Shown here: positions 1 through 8,400 of the stretch, piece by piece
Layout of the letters: each line of letters opens with the position of its first letter
Position numbering within the stretch: position 1 is the first letter of the stretch
Source of the DNA: JBCBSS01 sp039819065
Lineage (GTDB): Bacteria; Bacteroidota; Bacteroidia; Cytophagales; Cyclobacteriaceae
Assembly (NCBI GenBank): GCA_039819065.1
Contig: JBCBSS010000185.1
Location: 1 to 13,484 of the forward strand
Length of the DNA stretch: 13,484 nucleotides
Direction of reading: 5' to 3'
Position numbers and translations under genes: made by a program
Notes under the pieces: model-generated
Databases searched by the model: none
What the model saw: only the letters and a program-made list of their open reading frames with translations
Told to the model about the DNA's origin: nothing

Positions 1-24
1 AATTGATTTTTATAAAAATCAATT
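1..24. repeat. 24-bp perfect AT-rich palindrome at left edge
   Basis: The first 24 bases are a perfect inverted repeat with no spacer: each 12-base half is the exact reverse complement of the other. It is almost entirely A/T. It starts at the window edge, so it may be the inner part of a longer palindrome. It could be the stem of a terminator for a gene left of the window or a protein-binding dyad; the sequence does not decide. Confidence 0.7.
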
Positions 25-40
25 CTAGCCGACAGGCTAG
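25..40. repeat. Short GC-containing stem-loop (6-bp stem, 4-nt loop)
   Basis: Directly abutting the 24-bp palindrome is CTAGCC-GACA-GGCTAG, a perfect 6-bp stem with a tetraloop. It has no T-run on either side, so it is not a standard intrinsic terminator by itself. Two palindromes back to back suggest a structured 3' end or a small repeat element, but the function is unknown. Confidence 0.6.
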
Positions 41-521
41 CCAAATCAAACCTCTCTGTATAAAACAGTTGGATTAGGTTTAAAAGCAAGTATTGAGTTA
101 GTGCCAACTAATTCAATGCGAAGATAGATTAGGAATAGGAAGTCGCAAAAAGAGGGGAATTACCGAAGGCGTAAGATTTTTTCTTGAAAGAAACCCAATT
201 TACAAAATGTACTTCATGGGATAAAGTCAAGTTTTAAAACAAAGATTAATTATTAATTTAATCAAAGAAAGATCGTTTTGCACTTAAGGGCATAGTATGA
301 TCTAATCCATAAATGATCAAATTTTATTTGTATATGCTGTATATAGAGCGGCCTGGTTGGTTAGGATTTTTAAGTACGTAAGTTTTTTCTATCGAAAAAG
401 TGGTGGTCTGAAGCTTTTGTATCGTCAATGACATTTGTAGATTTCCAACAATAAGAAAGGTTACTTCATTTGCCCCAAAATTCAAGCAATAACGAACTGA
501 AATTGTAAGAAGTGGCATTAA

Positions 522-3059
522 CTACCTCTTCACCAACTTCCCATAAAACTTTTTATCAGAAGTGGCAATCACGATCAGGTAGATACCTGGTCGGAATGAG
601 CTTATATTGATCGCTTTGAAGGATGCTACATCATATTGATCAAAACGCTCTGTCAAAACAATATTACCCTTGGCATCAAGTATTTGCAGGCCCATTGCTT
701 TGTTACTGATTGCTCCGAGTTCTATTTGAAACTTATCTCTTGCAGGGTTTGGATAAATGGAGATCAGGTTATCGATCTCTCCATCATCGATCAACCCTAC
801 AATAATTTCTACCTCTTCGGCTAAGGTATAGCCATCCCCTATTCCTCCCTGGTAGAAACCTGGACCTCCTTCCGTGACAGTTAGGTCTTGCCCATCGCCA
901 ATACCACTGCTGTAGAAGTTGTCATTATCAGCTAAAAGCAGTTGGTCATAGCCTATTCCTATTCCTCCGATATAGAAACCGCCAGCATTCTCAATGCCCT
1001 TTTGATTATACCCATCTCCTACCCCACCGGGATAGAAGTTATTCATATCTACAATGGAAAACTCATCATAACCGCTACCTTCACCGCCATCGTAGAAGTC
1101 TTTGTCATCAATTACTGCTATTGCTGAGTACCCATCACCATTACCACCTTTGAAAATATCCAGGCCTTGAATTGTCACATTGACTGTTTTCGTGGTTTCA
1201 CATCCATTGGCTGTTCTAACGATTACACTATAGTCTCCAGAAGTATTGACGGTGATAGATTGGGTAGTTTCCCCGGTAGACCATTGATAGGCCAATCCAT
1301 CTACTGGTACAGTTAATGTAATTTCAAGTAGTGCTGTAATCTGAGTAGGAAAATCAAAGGTGACGGGTTGATCAATAGTCACATTGACAGTGTCTGAATC
1401 CATATCTCCATCTTGATTGGTCACTTCCACCGCGTAACTACCGGTAGTACTGATATCGATGGTTCTGGTTGTCTCACCTGTGGACCATAGATAAGTGGCA
1501 TTATCCACACCTGCATCCAAGGTTACTGTTCCTTGACATTGCCCTACATCAGGACCAAGGCTCACATTAAACAACCCAGGAGGGGTCATTCGCGCTAAAA
1601 AACTAGGCCCTCTGTTAAGGTCAAAATCAAAGCTCCCCAAGGAAACAGGACCCACCTGGAAATTAGCGATGTGGAATAAATCACCAGTGCTATTTGTAAC
1701 CATTGGATAAGTGCTTCTTATCACTCCTCTTTCGGAGTAAGTGCGAACAAATTTTTGGAACACGCCATTATTGTCTAATGTAGCGACAAAATAATCCCCT
1801 CTTCCGTCGTCATCGCTAAAAGTATCTCCGGTGGATTGAAATGTAATATCATGATCGACACTGGAAAAGGTGTAGCCAAAAACACCAGAAAGTATGTACC
1901 CTTCGGTCTTATTGATTTCAAGGTTCAGCCGAAACTCTCCCCCCGAAACTTCTTGCCCCCAAACCAAATCACCATTACCATTCAGCTTGACAATAATGTT
2001 ACCTCTATAGGGGAAATCATCTGTATCATGTGGGTGGTTAAAGGTAGTTCCGTCTATTTCAATGTCGTCGCTAAAGTTGATAGCCAATAATATATCGGTT
2101 CCATCAACCAGCAGCTTTTGGAGCCTCTCCTGTTCAGAAACGGCGTTGGTGGCTTCTGCTATTTGCTTCTGCCATACCACTGAGCCATCGGGCCTGATTT
2201 TCACTACGAATACACCGTCATCATTCCGATTACCCCCCATGAACGGTAGCCCACCGAAACTGAGCCCGAATTCGTTAGTGTTGTTAGCGATATAAGAGCC
2301 AGCCATAATAAGATTATCCTCACTGTCGACTGATAACTGGAAAGTCTTCTCCCCGGTAAAGGCTTCTTCATCCCACTGCCCCTTACCCTGTACAAGCCAT
2401 TCTACGGAGCCCTGTTCATTGTATTTGATTACAAAAGGTTCTGCCGGGCGATTGGTATATGGGCTACCGATCGCACCAAAAGTAAACCCTGCATAGGTAA
2501 AGGAACGATCACACTCTGCTGACAGGTATACATCTCCCGTACTGGAAAAAGCAATGTCTGTAGCCTCGATATTCGCCAAATCATAACTAAGTACACGATG
2601 CCAAATGAGATTGCCATTCGGATCAAGCTTCATAAGCAGCTCTCCTCCGTTTTCATCTACGACCTGAATACCTTGGTAGAACATGACATCATTTACAGAT
2701 AATAGACAGGCAATGTTGTCGTTGGCATCTACTTTAATAGCACTCAAATATTCGCCAGGGTCTCCTTCTACTACACGAATCCACTCTTCCAGCCCATCCG
2801 CAGAGTATTGGGCCAGAAAGGCTGTCTCAAAAGAAGTAGAAGTATAAGTAGTTCCCTGAAAAACCATATCCCCATCAAACGCCCCAGCTACCACAACACT
2901 GCCATTACTTTTGATGGCCATGTCCCTGATCTCAACATAAGTTTGGTCATCATTAACATTGAGATTATTGATCCATTGGTAATTCTGGGCTGCTACCCAC
3001 CCTAGGGGAATAAGGGCTAGTAAACTTGTTATTAATAGTATTCTGCTTAAAGTCTTCAT
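522..3059 (-). CDS. T9SS-exported beta-propeller protein with six 20-residue Gly/Asp-rich repeats
   Basis: This is an 845-residue secreted or surface protein of unknown specific function. Residues 1-24 form a signal peptide (hydrophobic run, cleavage probably after VAA). Residues 28 to about 440 contain about six propeller-like (SBBP-type) units, each closing on an xxxGxxxW motif: W93, W153, W221, W296 and W367, with F437 in the sixth. Two Ig/PKD-like domains follow (about 501-562 and 566-630), both carrying WSTGETT. Residues 635-744 hold six repeats of [FI][YF]xGGxGDGY, spaced exactly 20 residues apart. The C-terminus (about 765-845) is a T9SS type A sorting domain with IYPNPA and a basic LVKR end, which implies transport across the outer membrane and removal or anchoring there. 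It starts 22 bp after the SUMF1-like gene ends, so the two are probably co-transcribed. The propeller assignment rests on spaced motifs read by eye. The sorting domain is secure. Confidence 0.9.
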   Translation of the reverse strand: MKTLSRILLITSLLALIPLGWVAAQNYQWINNLNVNDDQTYVEIRDMAIKSNGSVVVAGAFDGDMVFQGTTYTSTSFETAFLAQYSADGLEEWIRVVEGDPGEYLSAIKVDANDNIACLLSVNDVMFYQGIQVVDENGGELLMKLDPNGNLIWHRVLSYDLANIEATDIAFSSTGDVYLSAECDRSFTYAGFTFGAIGSPYTNRPAEPFVIKYNEQGSVEWLVQGKGQWDEEAFTGEKTFQLSVDSEDNLIMAGSYIANNTNEFGLSFGGLPFMGGNRNDDGVFVVKIRPDGSVVWQKQIAEATNAVSEQERLQKLLVDGTDILLAINFSDDIEIDGTTFNHPHDTDDFPYRGNIIVKLNGNGDLVWGQEVSGGEFRLNLEINKTEGYILSGVFGYTFSSVDHDITFQSTGDTFSDDDGRGDYFVATLDNNGVFQKFVRTYSERGVIRSTYPMVTNSTGDLFHIANFQVGPVSLGSFDFDLNRGPSFLARMTPPGLFNVSLGPDVGQCQGTVTLDAGVDNATYLWSTGETTRTIDISTTGSYAVEVTNQDGDMDSDTVNVTIDQPVTFDFPTQITALLEITLTVPVDGLAYQWSTGETTQSITVNTSGDYSVIVRTANGCETTKTVNVTIQGLDIFKGGNGDGYSAIAVIDDKDFYDGGEGSGYDEFSIVDMNNFYPGGVGDGYNQKGIENAGGFYIGGIGIGYDQLLLADNDNFYSSGIGDGQDLTVTEGGPGFYQGGIGDGYTLAEEVEIIVGLIDDGEIDNLISIYPNPARDKFQIELGAISNKAMGLQILDAKGNIVLTERFDQYDVASFKAINISSFRPGIYLIVIATSDKKFYGKLVKR
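828..1157 (-). repeat. Six in-frame 60-bp repeats encoding a GGxGDGY module
   Basis: Within the T9SS gene, residues 635-644, 655-664, 675-684, 695-704, 715-724 and 735-744 all fit [FI][YF]xGGxGDGY. Unit 4 has GIGIGY, and unit 5 has SSGIGDGQ in place of GGxGDGY. The spacing is exactly 60 bp every time, with a variable 10-residue linker rich in D, N and hydrophobic residues. The DNA copies have diverged while the protein motif is kept, which points to selection on the protein rather than recent duplication. Similar GGxGDG repeats occur just before sorting domains in other Bacteroidota secreted proteins; I know of no assigned function. Confidence 0.85.
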
Positions 3060-3081
3060 AGCGCCGGTCTCTGAAACTCAT

Positions 3082-4560
3082 CTAGTTGCCAACGTATACA
3101 ACGCCTCTACCCCCATAGCGTTCACCGTTTGTAGAAGGGGTGCTTATTGATGATAATTGTGATAAGGTTTGCCTATCGTTATTGTTATTCAACCGGATAT
3201 CATCTTTGATGATATACTCCAAGTTATTCCATTGATTGACAAAACTGACCCCATTGGAGCTCAATTCTCCACTGCCATATTCACCGTAGTCAAACCTGTC
3301 TTCTATTATATCTTCTACTATGCCTACAGTCCATTCTGCTACATTCCCTGTTAAGCTCATGATACCAAAATATGACCCACCACTACTTAGCCTATCTGAA
3401 TCAACATCTGCTGCATATCCTACACGTGTTACAAAACCTGCGGGGATGAGTGTGGGTAAATTGACGGTAGGTTGTTCTGAAGTTGTTCCAACTTGTGAAA
3501 GATCGTTTAGCGTAAAAACGTTGAGATCGGTACTACCCCAAGCATATTCATTGACCACTGATTTTGCAAAACCTCGACCAGCCTTCTCGTATTCCATTGA
3601 AGAAGGTGGGCGCAATCCTGCCCAGTCGATATAAGCAAGAAAATCATCTTGGTCAAGATAATTAGCGGCCAGGCTTTCTCCATCATCTGCTTCATCCGCC
3701 ACACCATTGTTGTTTAAATCCATGAAAAAAGTAATAGGTCCTTGGTCTACAACATCACTAGCGCAGGCAACAGCATTTCGATTGGTTGGTATTGTATTGT
3801 TACTCATCACAAATCTGTTGGCTACAGTACCGCCAGTAATATCACTATTGACGCGTCCTTGCTGTTGCTGACGTGTGAGTGTATTTAAGAAGTCCTTATA
3901 TTGACCTTGGGTTATTTCATATTTCATCATGTAGAATGATTTCCAACCACTTGGATATTGATCATCAAACGCCAAAGATCTGGCTTGAATAGTTGCTTCA
4001 ACAAATACTCCACCACTCCCTGCACCGATCAACATGGGGTTACCTATAAAATCGCTATATCCATTGCCTGACCCATCCCCAATAAAAAAACTACCCTCCG
4101 GTACGTAGACCATTTCTACCCCGAATACTTTGAAACTTGGGTTAGGTATATTGGCCATGCCGGACGTAAGTGTAACCGTAATTCTAGTGCTTGTTACATC
4201 ACCCTGGAAGGGAGTATTGAGCTCTATCATACCTCCTATGTACCCGTCATGGTTATCAGGGCCAAATCTCTTGGTCTTGGGATTCTGTCCTGCATGTCGA
4301 AATGTGAGGTTGCCAAAAGTTTGATCCTGTTGCACGATCAAAGCCGGTTTCCAGACTGGATCGTTCGAGGCTTTATACTTTATAAAGACATAGGCGGCAT
4401 CATGGTAGAGTGGGTTGATGTACCATGCATTTTCCCAGGATACATCAAAGCTCAACTCTCTGGTAGAAGGGTCGTAGTTTGGGTTTTCAATCTTCAAATT
4501 GTTGGTATGGCCCATAATTGTTATGCATAGGCCGAACGTTAGCAATACAACTTTTTTCAT
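3082..4560 (-). CDS. SUMF1/EgtB/PvdO-family (formylglycine-generating-enzyme fold) secreted protein
   Basis: This 492-residue exported protein has a signal peptide at about residues 1-18. Residues 20-148 form a beta domain (a Fn3-like region with SFDVSWENAW) that often precedes this family in Cytophagales. Residues 150-490 form the FGE-sulfatase fold, recognised by VPEGSFFIGDG (153-163), YEITQGQYKDFL (214-225), RPPSSMEYEKAGRG (317-330, matching the family's LPTEAEWEYAARG), YAWGS (339-343), GNVAEWT (405-411) and a C-terminal RYGGRG. An Asp/Asn-rich DLNNNGVADEADDG insert at 281-294 resembles a calcium-binding loop. The mature protein has only one cysteine (C266) and lacks the C-terminal cysteine pair of true formylglycine-generating enzymes. 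It therefore probably uses the fold for binding or structure, not for sulfatase activation. It has no T9SS sorting domain. It is the first gene of a two-gene operon with the T9SS repeat protein. Confidence 0.87.
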   Translation of the reverse strand: MKKVVLLTFGLCITIMGHTNNLKIENPNYDPSTRELSFDVSWENAWYINPLYHDAAYVFIKYKASNDPVWKPALIVQQDQTFGNLTFRHAGQNPKTKRFGPDNHDGYIGGMIELNTPFQGDVTSTRITVTLTSGMANIPNPSFKVFGVEMVYVPEGSFFIGDGSGNGYSDFIGNPMLIGAGSGGVFVEATIQARSLAFDDQYPSGWKSFYMMKYEITQGQYKDFLNTLTRQQQQGRVNSDITGGTVANRFVMSNNTIPTNRNAVACASDVVDQGPITFFMDLNNNGVADEADDGESLAANYLDQDDFLAYIDWAGLRPPSSMEYEKAGRGFAKSVVNEYAWGSTDLNVFTLNDLSQVGTTSEQPTVNLPTLIPAGFVTRVGYAADVDSDRLSSGGSYFGIMSLTGNVAEWTVGIVEDIIEDRFDYGEYGSGELSSNGVSFVNQWNNLEYIIKDDIRLNNNNDRQTLSQLSSISTPSTNGERYGGRGVVYVGN

Positions 4561-4606
4561 GATAATCGATTTACGGTTCGTGCTTTCTACTGGGGATTAC
4601 AGGAAA

Positions 4607-4615
4607 GCAAAGTAA
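4607..4615 (-). promoter_or_regulatory. Weak candidate -7 element for the SUMF1-like/T9SS operon
   Basis: On the minus strand TTACTTTGC matches the Bacteroidota -7 consensus TAnnTTTG with one mismatch and would place transcription start about 40 nt before the ATG at 4560. The nearest TTTG that could serve as the -33 box (4643-4646) is 27 nt away, longer than the usual 19-21 nt, so the call is tentative. Confidence 0.25.
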
Positions 4616-4889
4616 ACTGGCTCACTGGATGGTGTTTTTTTTCAAACAAGCCACTAATACCGTTGAGATGAGGTAATTCTGGTACTTTTAGACCTGTCTC
4701 ACGTTTCATGAATATCCGAAATAGGGCGGCCGATAGAGACCAACTTGTGGCCGATGAACCTGCCTATGCCTCTTGTGCCATAACAAGTTAAAATATTATG
4801 GCTGAAGTAAGTCTTTAGGAAGCTTTTAGGATTTAATCGATCAGCTACGATTTATTTAAAGGTATATTGACAGATAATGGGAGAGGGAA

Positions 4890-4904
4890 CGCGTTGCAAA
4901 CGCG
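4890..4904. repeat. REP-like GC-rich hairpin (CGCGTT-GCA-AACGCG)
   Basis: This is a perfect 6-bp GC-rich stem with a 3-nt loop inside an otherwise AT-rich gap. The wider string, read on the minus strand as GCTGGAGCGCGTTTGCAACG, resembles palindromic REP sequences that I associate with IS200-like (RAYT) transposases in Bacteroidota. That family link is from memory and unverified. No transposase gene lies in the window, so it would be a dispersed copy. Confidence 0.45.
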
Positions 4905-5415
4905 CTCCAGCGTAGTCATTATCACATAGCTACCAATAAAAGTGTTTCACATCAATCTATTGGCCACGCCCATTACCTCTGAGATCACCCTTGGAGGGCA
5001 GCAAGATTCTACCATTCATAATGCCATAAAATACCAAAATAATTTAATTCCAGGCGCCTTTTTGACAGTTCATAGCCAACATGGGTAGTTCATCGACATA
5101 TTTGTTGGCTCACCTTATGTGACAAAACGAAAATACTGTCACCCATTAATTTCATCATAACATCTTCAAGAAGAAGTGTTTTCTACGGACAAGGGCTTGA
5201 TCTGGTCTTCCAACACCCAGATATAAGATGCTGAAGTTGTATTGACCCCGACTTCAGTATTAAAGAGGTCATTCGTACGCAAAGCGTAGGTCCGTTGACT
5301 CTCTAATTGTTCAGTTAATACCTATGATACGGCAGTTCATCAATGTGCCTTTCTGCCTGTATTCAATTGAACGATATGAGCATTGAACCAAGAAAAACCA
5401 GCTAAATACATAACC

Positions 5416-8400
5416 ATGATTGACAAACATCTATCTTACTATTGTAGAAATCGGCTCTCCAAGTGGAAGTACGTATTCTATTTCTTGTTTATGCTAAGTC
5501 CGTATCTATCCTTCGGGCAAGAAAACATCCAGTTCCCGATCGGTGCCGGAGTAATTGATGTCACTAAGGCTCCCTATTTCGCCAAAGGTGATGGCATGAC
5601 AGACGATACCGATGCCATCAACCAAGCCATGCTTGATCACCCTGATGGTCATTTTATTATTTACTTGCCCAACGGCACATATCTGGTTTCTGACAGAATT
5701 GACTGGCCTAGGGTCTCTCCGAATGACATTACCTGCGGAACTGAGCAATCTTGTCGGTATACCATTTTACAGGGACAAAACAGAGATAGCACCATTATCA
5801 AATTGATAGATAATGCCCCCGGCTATCAAGACGAAACAGCCAGGAAAAGTATAATATGGTGCGGTCAAGGTGCCGCACAACGATTCCGAAATGCAGTAAG
5901 AAACTTGACTGTGAATGTCGGTAGCGGTAACCCCGGTGCGGTGGGCATGCAATTCAATGCCAATAATCAGGGCGGGGTCTTTGATGTGACCGTCAAATCA
6001 GAAGATGGTCAGGGTGTCTACGGTATCGACCTGTCCTATACCAATGAAATCGGACCACTGTTGATCAAGAATGTAGAGGTTGATGGCTTCAGACGTGCCG
6101 TTCAGACATTCTTCAACGTCAATAGTATGACCTTCGAAGACATTACGATCCGTAACCAAAGCGAAGTCGGGATCTTTGTTCAACAACAAGTAGTGAATAT
6201 CCGCGGCTTGCAAAGCTTCAATGATGTAACGGCAGTAAGAACGCTGAATCAAGGCTCCCATGTTGTACTCATAGATTCGGAGTTAAATGGCTTTGGAGAC
6301 GCAGCTAACCAACCAGCCATTTACTACGGTTCTAATATTTTCATTAGAAATGTTAGTACAAATGGATACCGCAATGCAGTAAATTTCGCGCTTAATGGTA
6401 CCACACCGGTTACAAGAGTAGCCGAAAATTTTGTAGACGAGTTCGTATCCAGTGACCCTATACGGCTCTGCGACAACGTAGAAAAATCACTCAATTTACC
6501 CATTCAAGACCCACCTGAAGTGCCGTTGGATGACCCTAGCACCTGGGTAAACGTAGAGGATTTCGGGGCTGTTATTGATAAAAACGGAGGTGATGACACG
6601 CAGGCCATTCAAGATGCTTTAAACTCTGGGGCTTCTACCATTTATGTTCCTGTTAATTCTTTTAGGACCGGAGGTTACACAGTTAATTCAGATGTAATTG
6701 TACCGGCTACAGTAAGAAGGATAATAGGTACAGAGGGTGGTATTAACGGACCGGGCAAATTCATTATCAGTGGGGGAACTGAACCACTTATTATTGAACG
6801 CCTGCGAAGTCTTGGTGATGGCATTCAGCACGATTCTCCACGGACGCTTATATGCAAAAGTACCAGGATTACCTCTTATAGCTGTAGTTCAGGGGCTGAC
6901 CTTTTCGTTGAAGATGTCCTATTTCCCAGAGCTACATTCCTCAATCAGAATGTTTGGGCCCGACAACTGAACACGGAAGTACCGGATATCAGTATTCTCA
7001 ATGACAACTCCAACCTTTGGATCTTAGGTCTTAAAACGGAAAAGCGAGGCACAAAGATAAAAACCATCAACGGCGGGAAAACCGAGGTATTGGGTGCACA
7101 TATTTATTCTATCAGCGAGCCTACTGATGATTTCATGTTTGAGGTAGAAAATGCCTCTTTATCGCTGGCTGGAGTTCGTGAGACAAATTTTGCTCAAAAC
7201 CCATATGTCAACCTGATCAAAGAGACCCGAGGTGGGGTGACGAGAGAATTAGTAGCAGGACAAGCCAACTTCGGTATCAATGGCAGTGGCTTCCCGTTGT
7301 TCGTTGCTTACGTTCCGGACGGTGCCAACACAGCGCCGGAAGTAACTACAATCGATGATATTAGTATTATATTTCCTCTTGACTCTGTCATCATCAGCGG
7401 TACAGTGAATGATGACGGGCTACCAGGCTCCGATTGCTTCACTTCCACCCAATGGGAATTGACAAGCGGCCCTGCCAGCGCTGCCATCGCAGACCCATCA
7501 GCATTAGAAACGGCGGTTTCTTTTTCAGAACCTGGCGTTTATACATTTAGCCTTATAGCCAATGACGGCGATCTCAGCACGACCGCTCAGGTCAATGTAT
7601 ATGTCTATGAAAAGTCTATTACGACTGAGGACCACGACGGTGACGGAGTACCTAGTGGTAACGGTGCAGATGCTACTATCGTAGCGCGAGGTGGAACTGA
7701 TCTCAATTATGGAGGTGAGCCGGGAGTATCCATCAGAAATAGCTCATCTGGTTTTCATCGCAAAGGTCTTATTAGATTCGACCTAAGCACTGTTGATACG
7801 GACATTGTAGATGCTGGTTTGCAATTGGAGATAGCCACCACCAATACCGGCTTGATCGACGACTGGACCTATAATGTTTTCGGATTGGTTGAGTCCAGTG
7901 ATTACGGAGACGGCAAATTAGACGAGTTTTGGGCAGAAGGTACAAAAAACGGTGAGGCACCAGATGGTCTTGGGATTACCTACCGAAACGCTCCCGGAAA
8001 TGGCTCAGGTGGCGGGGGTGTTTATGATTCGATCAACGGTACCGGTGGTGGGGTTGTTGACTCGCTTACCGTTTTTCTAGGTACATTCCAGATCAGAGAT
8101 GGTATCAGGGAGATTATTGAATTCAGAAGTGATGCGCTGAAGCAGTTTTTGAACGATGATACCAATGGAATAGCTACCTTGATCATCACCCGAGTGGATG
8201 GTAGCAATAATGTAATCGCTTTCTCTTCTAAAGAGAATACAAGTTTTATTGCTCCTACATTGAACTTCACATTGTCTCCAAAACAGGTAATTGGAGAAGT
8301 AGGTGTAGCTTCTACCGATCACAATTGGCAGCAGGTGACTTTGCGCAACACTTATACCGAACCCATAGTGGTGATGGGTCCCAGCACTTTCGTTGATGAT

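Larger units (their letters stand above)
1..521. other. Non-coding region downstream of the T9SS gene
   Basis: This 521-bp AT-rich stretch lies beyond the 3' end of the minus-strand T9SS gene. Apart from the two palindromes at its left end I see only weak AT-rich dyads, for example TTTCTT-GA-AAGAAA at 180-193, GATTAA/TTAATC at 244-263 and TTTTTC/GAAAAA at 384-399. None is followed by a T-run on the minus strand, so I cannot name a terminator for the upstream operon. A 64-codon minus-strand open frame at 324-518 has no recognisable domain and is not called. Confidence 0.5.
4561..5415. other. Long divergent intergenic region, no supported gene
   Basis: About 855 bp separate two divergently read genes. 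No open frame here has both a sensible start and a recognisable product. The region holds a REP-like hairpin (4890-4904) and several perfect dyads: AGCCAACA/TGTTGGCT (5074-5110), GTGACA/TGTCAC (5119-5142), ATCTGG/CCAGAT (5200-5222), CTGAAGT/ACTTCAG (5231-5257, extendable to about 10 pairs with one G-U) and TACGC/GCGTA (5276-5288). Six-base dyads of this spacing are expected by chance in this length; the 8-bp and 10-pair ones are less so. Its length and patchy short open frames fit gene decay or a former insertion, but I cannot identify an ancestor. It must also hold the promoters of both flanking genes. Confidence 0.5.

Noticed and set aside
180..193. TTTCTT-GA-AAGAAA as a terminator for the minus-strand operon
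   Set aside because: The stem is almost all A/T with a 2-nt loop, and the minus strand continues with A rather than T, so it cannot act as a normal intrinsic terminator.
324..518. 64-codon minus-strand open frame just after the T9SS gene
   Set aside because: It begins four bases after the T9SS stop and is preceded by an AGAGG, but that AGAGG is simply the end of the upstream coding sequence. The product has no recognisable domain and looks like translated AT-rich 3' DNA.
828..1157. 60-bp repeats as a possible CRISPR or minisatellite
   Set aside because: The repeats are in frame, diverged in DNA and conserved in protein, so they are coding repeats.
4587..4709. 40-residue minus-strand open frame upstream of the SUMF1-like gene
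   Set aside because: It has an ATG and ends 26 bp before the next start, so a leader peptide was considered. It has no ribosome site, no regulatory signature, and it overlaps the likely promoter.
4928..5089. Open plus-strand frame of about 50 codons (includes GGQQDSTIHNAIKYQNN)
   Set aside because: It has no start codon and no recognisable family. Frames of this length are expected by chance.
5166..5321. 51-codon minus-strand open frame containing TSASYIWVLEDQIKPLSVE
   Set aside because: The peptide looks protein-like, but the frame has no methionine and is bounded by stops on both sides. It may be a gene relic, but no ancestor can be named.
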